From Scleromitrula shiraiana (taxonomy: Eukaryota > Ascomycota > Leotiomycetes > Helotiales > Sclerotiniaceae): 64,000 bases of DNA. Where the stretch lies: NCBI GenBank assembly GCA_028455995.1, contig JABELC010000012.1:744001-808000 (forward strand), given 5' to 3'. Numbering within the stretch: the stretch's first letter is position 1; each line of letters begins with the position of its first letter. The position numbers and the translations under genes were made by a program. Positions 1 to 12,456 of this stretch are shown here, piece after piece. The notes below the pieces were generated by a model. The model was given only the letters and a program-made list of their open reading frames with translations, was not told the origin of the DNA and did no database searches.

Positions 1-1339
1 GATTAACTTAATCAAAATTATCATATATTTTAAAATAATTAAAATAATTATAATCAAAATAACTATGATTTTTAATATAAACAAAACTAAAAAAAAAAAC
101 AAAAAAATAAAAAGATATATATATACAAAAACAAATATAAAAATCAAAAATATTATTAAAAAAAAAACTATTAATATTATATATCAAAAACCTAATATCA
201 AATCAATTTAAACAAAATATACAATAATACAATAAAATTTAACAATAAAAATAACGATTTTAATTATAAACTAACTATATACAAATTAACCCTACAACAT
301 ACAAACATTCCAAACAAATTTATAGTAATAATATTTCTAACCATATTTAAAAATAAAGCATTTAAATATTACATATCAAATCTTACTATACTTTTACAAA
401 AAATAAAAAATCTAATTACAAAATTTAAAATATAATATTAAAAAGAATTATATCATTATAATATAATAAACAAATAAATAAAACTAATAATAAAAAACAT
501 CATAAATAAAAATCAAAAAAAAAAACTCAAATAATACTTAAAACTATTTCTTATAAAAATAAAGCAATTATATAAAACCCTATTAAACAATATAAAAAAT
601 CAATTATATTTTTATAAAAAGATAATCTTATTATATTAACAAATCAAATAATATATTTAAATATATTATTGATTAACTATAAATATCTTTAACTTTATTC
701 AAAAAATCAAAAAAATAATCTAAATCTATAATAAATTATAAAACAATAATACTAATATATATTATATTAAAAAAAAATTTATAAATAATTTATAAAACCA
801 AGATAAAAACTTTAATCATAACAAATATAATAAAACAAATAATTATAATAATCAAAAAAGATATAATAATTATCAAAATCGATTTGAATTATAATTTAAT
901 ATTCAAAAATAATATAATAAAGAAAGCTTTAAATTAATTTATAAAAAATAATATTAAATATACAAAAAAAAAAAATATTTTTTTATAAATCATTTAAAAT
1001 CAAATCAAAAAAAAACTTAAAAAAATATAAAGAAAAAGTTATCAAAAAAAACAATAATTATATATATAAATAATTTTTGATATATTATAAAAAAAAGCAA
1101 AAAATAAAAAAAAAAGATATTAAAAAAATCTATAAAATATTTTATATAAAAATAAAATATTTAAACAAAATTATATTAAAAATATATTATATATCAAATA
1201 ACTTAATTAATAATTTATAAATAATCATTAAATTTATAAAAAAAATATTTAAATATATATTAATATATAAAAAACCATTTAATAATGATTAAGCTAATAA
1301 AGACATAACATCAAAGCAAATTATACATAATTTTAAAAT

Positions 1340-1670
1340 ATTCTTTATAAATAGCAAATATAATCTCGATAAGTTTTAAAGTATTATGATCGATATAGAA
1401 GCAGTAATAATATCAACTATTAATAAATAATAATTCGAAGTATTATAGAAACTAATCGATTTAACCATTAATTATAATAAAATAGAAATCATGAAAATTA
1501 TATTTAGAAAAAAAAATATTAAAAAATCTATTAGATTATGCAAAATTGAATTATTAATTAAATAAATCAAAGTTTATATTATTTATATAAATATACTATT
1601 TTTATTTTATTTAATAAATATAAATAAATTTGATATATTTTTTAATAATATCAAAAATCAAGTTATTTAT
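1340..1670 (+). pseudogene. copia aspartic protease remnant
   Basis: At 1380-1403 the translation reads S-I-M-I-D-I-E-A, where the family has an I-D-T-G-A active site; the Asp survives and the Thr and Gly are mutated. At 1591-1665 a 25-residue stretch (ILFLFYLIN, then INKFDIFFNNIKNQV) corresponds to the hydrophobic flap and LGVYFNN-like segment conserved in fungal copia proteases. Stops interrupt the frame. Confidence 0.7.
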
Positions 1671-1799
1671 GATAAAATTAATAAATATTTTTTTATTATA
1701 TAAAAATACAATCACGATTTTTTATTATAAAAATATAATTATAACGCGTTTATATAATCGATAATTTTAGATAATATTTATTACTTTATAGAAGTAAAA

Positions 1800-2350
1800 C
1801 TACAATATTTATATAAATGTTTTAATCATCTAATTATTTATAAATTATATAATATATTTAAGTAAGTTGATTATAATAATATAAGCAAAAATGAGATTAA
1901 TAAATTAATAAAATATTACAATTAATGTTAAATATATAACAAATTATTAAAAAAATTCAAATTCAAGATCAATAATAATAAAAATAATAATATTCAATTT
2001 AATTATATAATTATAATTAATATTATATATATCAATAAAAAAGTAATACTATATATACTTAATAAAGCAATAAAATACTAAATAATAATATTCCTAAATA
2101 ATCTATTAACAAGATATATTTAAAACATAATTCGATTTAAATAAATTAATATCTATATAAAACCTCTAGATTATATTATTATTAATATAAGTATATAATT
2201 TATTGTAAAGAAATTCAATAAATATATAAACACTATAATAATTAAAATAAAAATAGTTTTTATAAAATTTTATTAATTAATTAATAAAATTGAATAATAT
2301 TATAAAATTATATAATAAGCATTTAAGATTTTATAAAATAAGCTATAATA
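1800..2350 (+). pseudogene. copia integrase remnant (zinc finger and core)
   Basis: The HHCC zinc finger is recognisable: a His at 1827-1829 is followed by KLYNIF, then KYYN-stop-C near 1911-1926, where the family has KYCHHCQ. The catalytic core starts near 2010 as INIIYINKKVILYI, matching the family VDIMYIDGKPVLHI pattern with the first catalytic Asp now Asn (2019-2021). A later IVKKFNKY segment and an INKIE segment align with the second Asp region and the catalytic Glu region. G-to-A and C-to-T changes explain each substitution. Confidence 0.75.
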
Positions 2351-3419
2351 ATCTAATTTTATAAAAAAGCAAATACTATAAATAATAATAAAGACCATAA
2401 ATAATTTAATAAACCTTAATAAACTAATTTTAATATTTTTAATATTTAATATATTTATATATATAGAAAAATTAGATTTATTAATAAAAACTATTATTAA
2501 CCAAGCGATAAAATTATAAAAAACAAATAATAAAATTTATAAATATAAAATAATTTAATTAATAAAAGATATATTATAAAAACAAAATAAATTATCTATA
2601 TATATAATATATAATTTAAAGATATATTTAAAAATTCTAATATATAAAGAAATTATTAGAACAAAAAAAAAAAAAAATAAATAAAATCTTATATCCTTAA
2701 ATCAATAAAAAACAAAAACTACAAAATCAATATAAATAATTATATTATAATAATACAATCAATATCAATTTACTTATATTATAAAAAATTTACTAATTCA
2801 ATATTAATACTATTAGTAATATATACAAAAAATTATACATTATTTATATCCATAAATAATAATAACAATTAATTAATTATTCAAAAAATATTAAAAGTAA
2901 TAACACCTAAATTACCTAAATTAATAATTTACAAATATAATAAACCAAAAAAAAATCAAAGTCTTAATATTTCATCATTAATAGCGATTTAATCTTATTA
3001 ATATATTTAATAAAATACACAATAGAAAATACAATCTAGATTATATATAAAAAATAAAGATTTCAAAAAAATATTATTAAATATCATAATATTATTAAAT
3101 AACAAATATATTATATATTTGATTAATATTTTTTTTATAAAAAAATTGATTTTTTCCATTAAATAAACTAAATATAATAAAAAAAAAACGAGCAAAATAT
3201 ATATAAAATTAAAAAAAAAGAAATTAAATAAATTAATAAAAATTAATATATTCGAAATAATAAAATAAAAAAAGATTTTAATAAAAATAAAAATCTTTAA
3301 ATATAAATAAATTAATAAATTTAAATATTTAAGCATAAAGAATATATATAAAAAATCAAGATTTATTATATAAAGTTTTAATAATATAAAAAAACATATT
3401 ATATTTATATAATCTTTAA

Positions 3420-4140
3420 TTATATAATGTTTAGTTTATTAATTAGTATTAATAATTGCAACTATTATAATAATAATAAAAAACAACAATATATTTAACA
3501 TTTATTTACGCGATATTATTTAGATATATATATAAACAAATTCAAAACTCACACATTTTATTTTTATATATATAATTCTAAAAATAAAATATTTATTAAA
3601 AATTATACTTTATATAATATAATTATTATATAAAATCCTAAAAATAAAAAATTATTAATTTAATATATATTTAAACTATTATATTATAAAATTCAAAATA
3701 ACAATATCAATATATAACTTTTATTTATTATATATATAAAAATAAAGATTTAGAATTATAACAATATAAATTGATAATATTTTGATTATTATTAATAAAC
3801 AATTTATTTACAAAAAAAAATATTATTTAAAAAAAACTAAATTTTTATATAAAAAATAAAAACAATTAATTAAAATATATTTATTCAAATTTAATAATAA
3901 TTTAATATTACTAAAAAATTCAATAATTATAATAAACTAAAAATTTTAATATAAAAATATAGAATAAATTAAAAATATTAATATCGATATATATAAAATA
4001 TATAATAAATTTCAAAAAAATATAATATTAAAAAAATAATATATTATATAATATATTTATAATGTTTATATTGTAATTTATTACTAATCCAAAATTTTAT
4101 TTAATTTAATATAAACTATATAAAATATTAAATTAAGTAA
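3420..4140 (+). pseudogene. copia reverse transcriptase remnant (RVT_2 type)
   Basis: YLRDI at 3503-3517 followed by NSKLTHFIF corresponds to the copia-type D-I-T-Q-A-Y..S-x-T-x-L-x-R-x-F-I block. Further on, NFYLLYIYKNKDLEL (about 3715-3770) matches the DPCLLY-containing segment. The downstream KKTKFLYKK and FKFNNN segments match the region after the catalytic DD motif, which is itself lost. The frame differs from that of protease and integrase, so small indels have accumulated as well as point changes. Confidence 0.7.
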
Positions 4141-4269
4141 TAAAAATATAAAAATATTTCATAAATGTATATAATAGTAAAAAAAAAAACTTTATAAAAA
4201 AACTTTGATTTGTATTATTTAATTCTAATATTTTTTATATATATATATTTATTAATATTTTATATATTA

Positions 4270-4740
4270 ATAATTTTAATCTATTATTTTAAATCAAATA
4301 TATTATTATATTGATAAATAAAAATAGAAATATAGATATTATATATTAATCTTTAATTAAATATAAATATATTATTTAAATTATATTAATATTAAAACTT
4401 TATATAATAATTTTTGATTTTGATATAATAATCATTATTAAAAATATAATTAATAAAATTTTTGATAATTATATTTTATTATTAATTATTTATATTGATT
4501 TATATTTTTTATTTTAATTATTAATTAAGTTTAAAACAACAATCGAAAAACGATTTATAATCAATATTATAATATTATATTAATTATATAAATATAAAAA
4601 AATTGTAAAAATATAATAAATCAACGATAACGATAATTTAATAAATGTAATAATAAAGACAAAACTTTATTTAATATTGAAAAAATTTATCGATATAAAT
4701 AAAATATTAATAAAAATCAATAAATAAATTAAATATAAAA
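4270..4740 (+). pseudogene. copia RNase H remnant
   Basis: Segments KTTIEKRFIINIIIL and INDNDNLINVIIKTK (about 4545-4670) align with the copia RNase H tail, which has T-x-E-K-R-x-x-I-D-x-x-x-L followed by W-I-x-G-x-x-N-P-A-D-A-x-T-K. Homology ends near 4740, so the 3' LTR would be expected in 4740-5165, but it is too mutated to outline. Confidence 0.65.
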
Positions 4741-5211
4741 AAAGATTTTAATTTTTTTTTATTTATTTTTTAAAGAATAATTAAATAATAATCGATTTTA
4801 TTTATTTAATTTATATACAATCATTATAAAATAAAATAATAAAAAATATAATATAAAAAACAATAATAATATAAAACAATAATAATATACGATTTAAATA
4901 ATATTTATTTTAATTTAATTTCAAAATATTATATTATATATAAACAAATTATAAAAATTTTAAGATAATAAAAAATTAAAAAAAATTTATTTTATTTTTA
5001 TTTTATATAAATAATTTATAATTTTTATAAATCTTAATTTTTTATATATATAATATTAAATTTTCAAAAAATTACTAATATCTATATAATCAAATATATA
5101 ATTTTATATTATATATTCATTAAAAAGATATATCTTTAATAGTATACAATACTTTTTTTAAACTTCTTGAACAAATAATACAATATTAATTGATACCGTA
5201 ATTGTATAGTT

Positions 5212-5545
5212 CTATACCCCCGGAGTCATACAAACACTATCAAATATAAAAGCACCCGGGCCATCAAAACGCGGAGCCAAGGATGCCTTGATCCTGGCCG
5301 TTTGCTTGATGCGGGTAACAGCATCGACTAGCATGGTACGAAGCCGGAGAAGCATTTCATACTGAAACCTGTCAAAAATACATCGAGTATCTCAGATGAA
5401 CTTCAATCTGTATTAGTTGCTATAAGATAAAAATCGAGGAATTTTTCATCGAGGTTTTTTCCACCTCTTCAACAGTTTGCATCTACCTGTTGGATGATGA
5501 TAACGGCACCAAGAACTTGAGCCTAACATGACCGACATATACTTG
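5212..5545 (-). pseudogene. 3' exons of a truncated gene next to the RIP block
   Basis: Two joined exons on the - strand read as ordinary coding sequence: 5487-5545 after a TAG acceptor, then a GTAGAT donor, a 118-nt intron (5369-5486) with a GACAG acceptor, and 5212-5368 ending in TAG. The joined protein reads QVYVGHVRLKFLVPLSSSN, then RFQYEMLLRLRTMLVDAVTR, and ends GPGAFIFDSVCMTPGV. Phase is kept across the junction. No start codon or upstream exon could be found before the divergent gene at 5758, so this looks like the surviving C-terminal end of a broken gene. I do not recognise the family. Confidence 0.45.
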
Positions 5546-5757
5546 CTACTTGCAATGTGGCTTATGGTATATTATTCAAGAGCAGAAGACGATAACATTA
5601 ACTCGAGAGGGAGTGGAGAAGTACTCAGTGAGACCTGTTATTGATTACTGTATTGTAGAAGCAATTCTATATCAACAAGTGTTTGTCTCCAGTCAGTTCA
5701 GTCTATGCTGGTTAATCGTCTGAAATTTAAGCTTTATGCCAGTTGTAATTCACCATC

Positions 5758-8700
5758 ATGATCCACTCACCTTTGATTCCACCCGCGAATCAACATACTT
5801 CATCTAATGCTTCAGATGATCAACCGGAGGAACCTTCTTCCTTTTCTTTAGAAGCCAGTACGACAAATTCTTTCCCAACACTCAAACTCAACTCAACCAT
5901 CAACAAGAAAAACAGAGATATATTCCCTTGGATTCTTCACCATATTCTAGAGTGCCCACTATGGACTGAATTACCATTGAGAATAATGTTTTCATTCAAC
6001 TCTGGTACGTCTTGATTTATCCAATTTACTTTTTCAAACTTCTCAAGACAATTGCTAATGATACTCTTCAAAATTAAGGGCATCGGTTGCCCACTTTGAA
6101 AGAGGCTCACAAATGGTGGCAGTTTGATCCAAAAGGCAAGCGCATCATTAGTTTCCTCTCATCCTTAGAAAGATCAACACCTGTCCTCGATGATCCTAAC
6201 ACCAAGCATGCGGTAAATCCAAAACAGCAAGATCCTGTGAATGTTGACCCCGAAAATGATCCCCATGATCGTTTCATGGATCCTGGTAACGATGCTCTAC
6301 TTGATATCGATTTTGCAACCGCTTTTCCCGACGACAAGAGACAAAGCCAGGGCCTCCCGTTGCAATTTGTACGAGAAATGTGCTTAAATAAAACCTTCGT
6401 GGCAGAGTTAGATGAGGTAAATTTCACGCTAGCCTTGACAGCAATGGATTACCTTCGGGATCTCGAAAATACAAGAAGATCTCATCTGCGCGATGTAACT
6501 GAACGATTAAACATCACGAAAGAAAATTGGAGAGATATTTTAAGTGCTGATCCTGATGCAAGGAAATGGGTTGAAAATATTCAGGAGATGGAAATTGTTA
6601 TTGAAGGTCTATATGCAAATTCTTTCATTGCGCTTCGAATATGGGTAAGGCAATCTATACATTTTCTACAAATTCTCTGACTTCAATCCAGACTATGATT
6701 CATGAGCTGCAATGCGAACCCTTTTACAAACCAAATGTCATTGCTATGCTCAACACACTTTTTCCGCCAAGCTTTCATGAGCTGCCAAACAATCGAATCA
6801 CTCGAAAAGCACTACAGAAATATCGTGCAATGTTTTATAACTACATTGTAGACATGGAAACTCAGGGTGTCAACATTATCGATGGCTTGATCAAGGAAAT
6901 TAATCGACCTCAAAGCAGGCATAATTGGTCATTTACTCGAAGCAATGTTGTGGACTATGTTGATTTGGCCAGTATCATGATCGAACAAGCATCCATAACA
7001 CGCGACATTACGGTTTTCAGAAAGAACGCAATGATTGAATTTTCGCAAAAGGCTAAATATAAGAATTCTGTATCATCAGTTCAATCTTGCCATTCAGCTC
7101 TCTCAGCTAGTGATAACACCCACTCTGAAAAGGTAGCCAAGATTATTTCTCATTTCCCAACTCCTCCTGGAACATTATCTCATACTGGCAGTACCAAAGA
7201 AGAAAAGCATGGAGTGAAAAACAAAGGATTCCCTCAAACTACCCAGGATTTGTCAAATCGACAAAAAGTGTTCCGACTAGCAGCAGTCAATCCTTGTCTG
7301 TTCTTGAATCCTCAAAAACTACCAAAACTCTATGGAGATATTTCGGTGATGTACAAGCATCGTGCATTGACGAAGATAGTACTGAGAAAGTTTGAAGAAC
7401 CGAATTCAGAGGCAGCCCGACACCCAAGCTTCTCGAGGCCGCCGACGCCATTGATAGTAACACCTGTGACCCCCATTGTTCCTCCCGGACTCAAGGCACA
7501 TATGCAAGGATTGAGAGGCGTACCTGGAGCACGAAAAATACCGACCCCAGTTGATCTCAAGAAGAGTACCTCGAAACCTAGCACACCTATTGCTTCGAAC
7601 GCCGATCCATCTATACTTATCCACCACAAAATGGCACATCAACTAAGGGGGACTCCATTAAGCTATTCTCTAAAAAGCCAAAGATCGTCCAGACAAGAAT
7701 CCTTTCCGCCATCGACTCCATATCACCTAGGTCAACCAACACCAAATCCAAAACTTCTTAAAACTAAGGTCCAAAAGAGAACATTACAGACACCATCAAA
7801 ATTAACGATAGCGTCTGGGACATTTAAAACATCTGCATCATCTTTCATTGAGTCCCCAGAGAGAATTGCACCTCGGTTGAAACTTTGTAGAAAGCCATTA
7901 AGAGATGCGTTGGTTTCTACTTCGAGAGTTGGTCAAAGTTCGTTTCCCATTCTTCCGCCACCACTGCCTCCGCCTCGACCAATAGGCTCACCTATGGTAT
8001 ACATCAGCTTGTATTCATCGCGTAAAGGGCAGCGTAAGGAGTCAGTAACTAAGAATCGTCGTCCGTCGAATCAAGCCACTCCAAATCCAGTAACGCAAAC
8101 TTCGGATACAAACTTTTCGGTGAAAAGTGGCTCACAGTTTACGGGTGTTGAAAGATCTTTGAGACGTCGCCCGAATTTTGAAATACCACTTCCACTACAA
8201 CTCACACCAACACCGACGACGAATGGTCCCAGGTTAAAACTTCGTAATATGGTTTCTCGAGATCCAACTACTGATAATGCAACCTCATCTCGTCAAACAA
8301 CGAGGAACATAGATTTAAATATTCCTAAGATAAAGCTTCAGAAAAAGACCCCACGAGATTTGTCCGGTGAATCACCATCGATTACTGGTGCTATAAATCC
8401 ATCACAGCATACCACATCTATTCAAACTTTGAAAACGCCTAAAATACAGATTCACAATGGAGGACCTACAGATATATCTAAGATTTCACCATCGGCCATT
8501 GATGTCAAAACCCCATCACGCCAAGGAATATCAATATTACAAACACCTGGTTTACAACCGCGAAAGAATTCCTCGCTGAACTCTTCCAGTGACACCAAGG
8601 TACACGAAAAGAAGCTGAGCGGAAATAAACTCCCCAACATCAATCCTGTTGGACACAAGTCTGATCAAAACATAAGATGCACAGATATTCTAGACCATAC

Positions 8701-10969
8701 GGTATCAACTCCTACCAATAAGCAGGTTGGTGGCCCTGCAGCAGCATATTTCGCAAACACACCAATTCTACCAAGCGAGACAGCCGACTTTTCATTCTTA
8801 AACAGTCCTTACGAGCCTCCAGCAGAGCTGTTTCCTAGATTGCGAAGGAGAAGTAGCACAAGCAATTCATCTATGACTAAGGAGTTGTCTCGAGGTAAGT
8901 CGAGATTTGGAAGCATTGATGAGTGTGTGAATCGAGCTAATCCACTTGGGATATCTGTTCCTGCTTCTATGGGGGAGGACGAAAAAGGATTTACACCACC
9001 TTTACTAAGAAAGCAACGTAGCCTGAGTTACCTAAGTGAAGAACAGCCTCCATCATTTCCGAACACCATGTCTAAGGAAGGTGAACTGCAACCCTTTTCA
9101 TCTGGATTCGAAAACTGCCATAATGTCCAAACGCCGGACATGGTCTTTACGCCAAATAGCCTCAAAGCCTGGCTCGATGAACAAGATGACTTTCACTCTC
9201 CAAATGATACGCATGAGGCTCCTGAGATAAAGCCAATTCGGTTGAGAAAACAACAAAGTATGGGTTTCTTGGGCCATGGAACCGGCAAGCGAATCAAAGA
9301 GGTCTCATCAGCATCAAGACCACCACCTAAGAAAGGTGTACTGAAGCATAAAAGCACGTTGTCAAATATATCACAAGTTACCAACTCTCAGCCTCCGTCA
9401 GAACTGCCCACTTTTGAACATCCACCACTGAAAAAACAATTGAGTCTAGGATTCCTCCCTCGAGATGGTGGCGAGCCTGTGGATAATACACCATGGCCTA
9501 AAACAATGACAATGAAACTGAAGCCTAAGATAGACCTTAGAGTTAACACCGATACATCTGTTAATTCTTCTAGCCTAAACACGCCTCTGACACCTAAAAC
9601 ACCTGTGAAGAAAGCTTCTTTTTCCGCTGATACACCCAACTTACCTCCTGAGACCGACTCTTTGCACAAAACTACCTTCATGGATCCCGAACACAATGGG
9701 ACTGCTATTTTATCAGCTGGTAGACCTACACCGAATCAACCACCACGAAGCAGGCCCTCAGCAGCCTCTGGCGAATATTTTAGGTCACTCAGAGAAACTA
9801 GACCTCAGACACCAACGGAATCAATAACCACTATGGTGCAGAAACCAAAGCAATCCATCTTTCAATTCAAGTTGAAAAATAGCGGGAATGAACCCAGATT
9901 ATCGAGTGATACAGCACCCAAAATACCTCGGATATTGACAACACCATCGATCTTTGATTGCCACAAAGACAGGAGTCCGAAGAGCAAAAACAAAGAGGCA
10001 GAGAAGAAGGGAAAGTTTTTATGTGAGCAGCATATATCCATGGCATTCCTCTTTCATATTTTCAATCTACTAACTAACCAAACCACCCATCCAGCTATCC
10101 GCAGCCGCGCCAAATCCTTCACAAAATTACGATCCCTCGACTTCAACAAATCCAAAAACCCACCCGTATCCCCCGCCCCAATAAAACCACAATCCCACCG
10201 CCTCAAGAACCAAGCCAAAATACAGCTCCACCGCGAAAAACGCCAATTACGACTTATTCCCCGTTCTCGCGGATATCTAGGTCATTACTACCTAATAAAA
10301 AGCATCCAAATCCCCGACGAAAAACACCCTCTTCAATTTTCTAGACCGGTCGCGAGAATGGCGCCATTTTTGAGAGAAACCAAATATGAATATCGGGCGA
10401 GAGAATGGAGGAGGGCGTATATGATCGAATGTGCGAAGGCTGCGAAGAGGGGATGGGAGAAACCGGGTGGGACGCCATGGTTACAGCGAGAACAGATTAG
10501 GAGGGATGTGGGGGTGCTGGATGCGACGGGGATATGGAGGGGGAGGGATACTAGGAGGGTGGGGTTTGAGGAGGTGAGACTTGTGGTTGATAGGAGGGAA
10601 ATGAAGAGGAGGGAGAGGGAGTGGAGAGACAAGAATAGGAATGGAAAGGAGGAGACGGAGATTGGGATGGGGATGGAGGGGATGAATGTTAAGGCTAAAG
10701 AGAAGAGGGTTATCGAAACAGTGGATTGGGATAGGGAGGGGTGGTTTCGATATCCGAGGGCAAGAGAGGGGGCGTTGGTTAGACCGGATAGGCATAGGCG
10801 GGATTCTATTTTTAAGGGGAGGAGGAAAGCGAGGATGATGGAGGGCGGAGACAAGGATGGGGAGGAGACGGTTAGAAGACCGGTTACGAGGGGGTATGTT
10901 ATGTTGGATACGGGGAAGTTTTTGAGGGGTTATAAGGGGAAGACGAACTGGGGTTGGAATGGGTTGTAA
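5758..10969 (+). CDS. large disordered hypothetical protein (1672 aa)
   Basis: Exons are 5758-6004, 6079-6644, 6692-10022 and 10095-10969; all junctions keep frame with GT..AG borders. The last intron is 72 nt and in frame, so its retention would only add 24 residues. The N-terminal 270 residues look folded (helical, Trp-rich near WILHHILECPLWTEL). The middle is a long Ser/Thr/Pro-rich disordered region with many (S/T)P sites and basic patches. The C-terminal 230 residues are highly charged, Arg/Glu-rich and probably helical. Three near-repeats at 9001-9033, 9238-9270 and 9423-9455 share L-[RK]-K-Q-x-S-x-x-x-L, which fits the SNF1/AMPK target pattern. I recognise no named family. A kinase-regulated scaffold is only a guess. 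Confidence 0.75.
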
Positions 10970-11369
10970 GTCTTTGGTTGGTTGGATGTTGAGGGTATTG
11001 TAAGGATAATTAAGAGATGTTTAAGGTTATGGTTTTAGTTTGTATGATATAGAGGACTCATTTACTCACTCCACTTGAATTGGAACTGGTTGTCTAAAAA
11101 GAGAAAGCAAAATTAGAGAAGAGAAAAAGACGAAACAGGATGAGCGATTGTACGATAGATATACTGGTAGAGTATAAGATGTACTTATAAAAGATGGATG
11201 CTCCAGATGAGATACAACATTCAAATATTGGTACTTATCTGTCTTCAATGAAACTAATAGACACCAAGACACTCTATCTGTATCCCAAGGTATCATTTTG
11301 ACAAAAAGTGTAAATAATCAAAGTTAAACACCGAGTCATAATAACTAATCAGAATTCATATTCAGGTTA
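10970..11369. other. convergent intergenic region
   Basis: This 400-bp stretch lies between the 3' ends of the 1672-aa gene (+) and paralogue A (-). It should hold both 3' UTRs. A 76-codon - strand ORF (11066-11296) has no recognisable features and is probably chance. No repeats were seen. Confidence 0.6.
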
Positions 11370-12456
11370 CTAATTCATTTTCTGCTTCTTTCTCGGGGAT
11401 CGAGTAATCTTCTCTTCTACCTCCAATTTCGATCCCGCCACAGATCCAGACGTAGATACCCCCTTCCCATCATCCAAAATATCAGCCCGCTTCCCCCCTC
11501 CATCCCTCCGTCCAAAAGCCCTCTTCAGCGTATACCTCCTCCATTCATTGAGCCTCCCTACCGATCTTCTATCATTCCAATCCACAACACCCCTATAAGT
11601 CTTAACATCCGGCTGGGCCGGAATCATAGATCCTGGATTCTTTGGATCGGCTTTTTCGGTCCGGAAGACGATGGTTAGTTTGGAGGGGCTGGGTGTGCCG
11701 TGTTGAGCTGGTTCGCGATCGTGGGTGCCGTCGTCGATGCGGCGGGTGTCGGGGGAGATGCGGTTTCTCTTAACGGGCTTGCTGCCGGAGGTTTGGGTAG
11801 GGGGTGGTGATGATGGTGGTGGTTGTTGGAATAGTGGCTGTGGTATGTATGATATGGATTAGTTTGATGGAGGGAGATTTTTAGTTTAAACAAGGGTTCA
11901 CTAACAGTTGCTGGTGCCTTTTTCTGGGATCTTGTTGTTATGCCATACATTGTGCCGTTTTTCTCGTGCTCTGAAGCGGCTTCGGTAGTCTTTGAAACTA
12001 TACTATTTGGCTGTTCTGCTTCCTGCGTCTCGAAGATTTGAGAATTAGATACTGATTCTTCTATATGATCTCCAATTTTGAAAACATCTTTGGGAGCTCG
12101 CTTTTTCAACACGGCAGATGTCTCATCCATCTGAGTTGGTGATTTTAAGCTCTCGCCTTCTACTTTGACATCCATTCTTTCTACATATCGAGCTTGGGGT
12201 TCAACCACGCCATTTGGATGCGCGAGTTCTTGAAGCATCGGCATAAGCACCCGTATACCAGTAGTTTCATAAAGGGCGACGAGACCATCTAGAAGTTCAT
12301 CTGGCTCGATTAAATTATCTTCTTTAGTACTCTGATTTTGAATTTCGGTTGGCGAAGAAAAATCCTTTTCGAAGTAACTTAGCTTGTATTTGATTTCTTA
12401 GACATAACGGAACTTGTGCTTACTTTCTTCTGTTTGTTGTTCGTTTGGTTGCCCAT
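11370..12456 (-). CDS. array paralogue A, DWND-LN family (about 325 aa)
   Basis: Proposed exons are 12424-12456 (MGNQTNNKQKK), 11906-12382 and 11370-11837, joined in phase 0. The first intron would be only 41 nt, short for fungi, so the 5' end is the weak point. The centre has acidic and Pro/Ser-rich spacers, a His run and the basic patch PVKRNR. The C-terminal part carries the family core DWNDRRSVGRLNEWRR followed by a Lys/Arg-rich tail ending RSPRKKQKMN, a likely nuclear signal. The SANT-like domain seen in B, E and F is missing, so this member is truncated or degenerate relative to them. It is the first of six tandem - strand paralogues. Function unknown. Confidence 0.6.

Larger units (their letters stand above)
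1340..4740 (+). mobile_element. RIP-inactivated Ty1/copia-type retrotransposon pol relic
   Basis: Read through its stops and frame shifts, the + strand keeps the skeleton of a fungal copia polyprotein in the order protease, integrase, reverse transcriptase, RNase H. Integrase lying before reverse transcriptase is the Ty1/copia order, not Ty3/gypsy. Most catalytic acidic codons are mutated (for example Asp to Asn), so the element is dead. A Lys/Arg/Glu-rich stretch at about 960-1250 may be the end of gag. The identification rests on remembered family patterns; a profile search with stops masked would settle it. Confidence 0.8.
1..5165. repeat. A+T-rich RIP-type block containing a dead retrotransposon
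   Basis: The block is almost all A and T with very few G or C, and ends sharply near 5165 where ordinary composition resumes. No reading frame stays open; the only longer ORF (3007-3336, - strand) is a low-complexity Phe/Ile/Leu/Tyr product of A+T bias and is not called. Stops replacing Gln, Trp and Arg codons and loss of G and C are what repeat-induced point mutation leaves. Translation of the + strand still shows retrotransposon pol homology across about 1340-4740, listed separately. The flanks (1-1300 and 4740-5165) probably hold gag and LTR remains, but I could not define LTR ends. Confidence 0.9.

Noticed and set aside
3007..3336. 109-codon - strand ORF in the A+T block
   Set aside because: Made almost only of Phe, Ile, Leu, Tyr, Asn and Lys codons. 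It is a product of A+T bias and lies opposite the mutated copia pol.
1..5165. Centromere or mitochondrial insert as the explanation of the A+T block
   Set aside because: Ordered copia pol domains can be read through the block, which explains it better. No mitochondrial gene was seen.
10333..10854. 173-codon - strand ORF opposite the last exon of the 1672-aa gene
   Set aside because: Shadow of the purine-rich coding strand. Its Leu/Ser/Pro-rich product has no motif.
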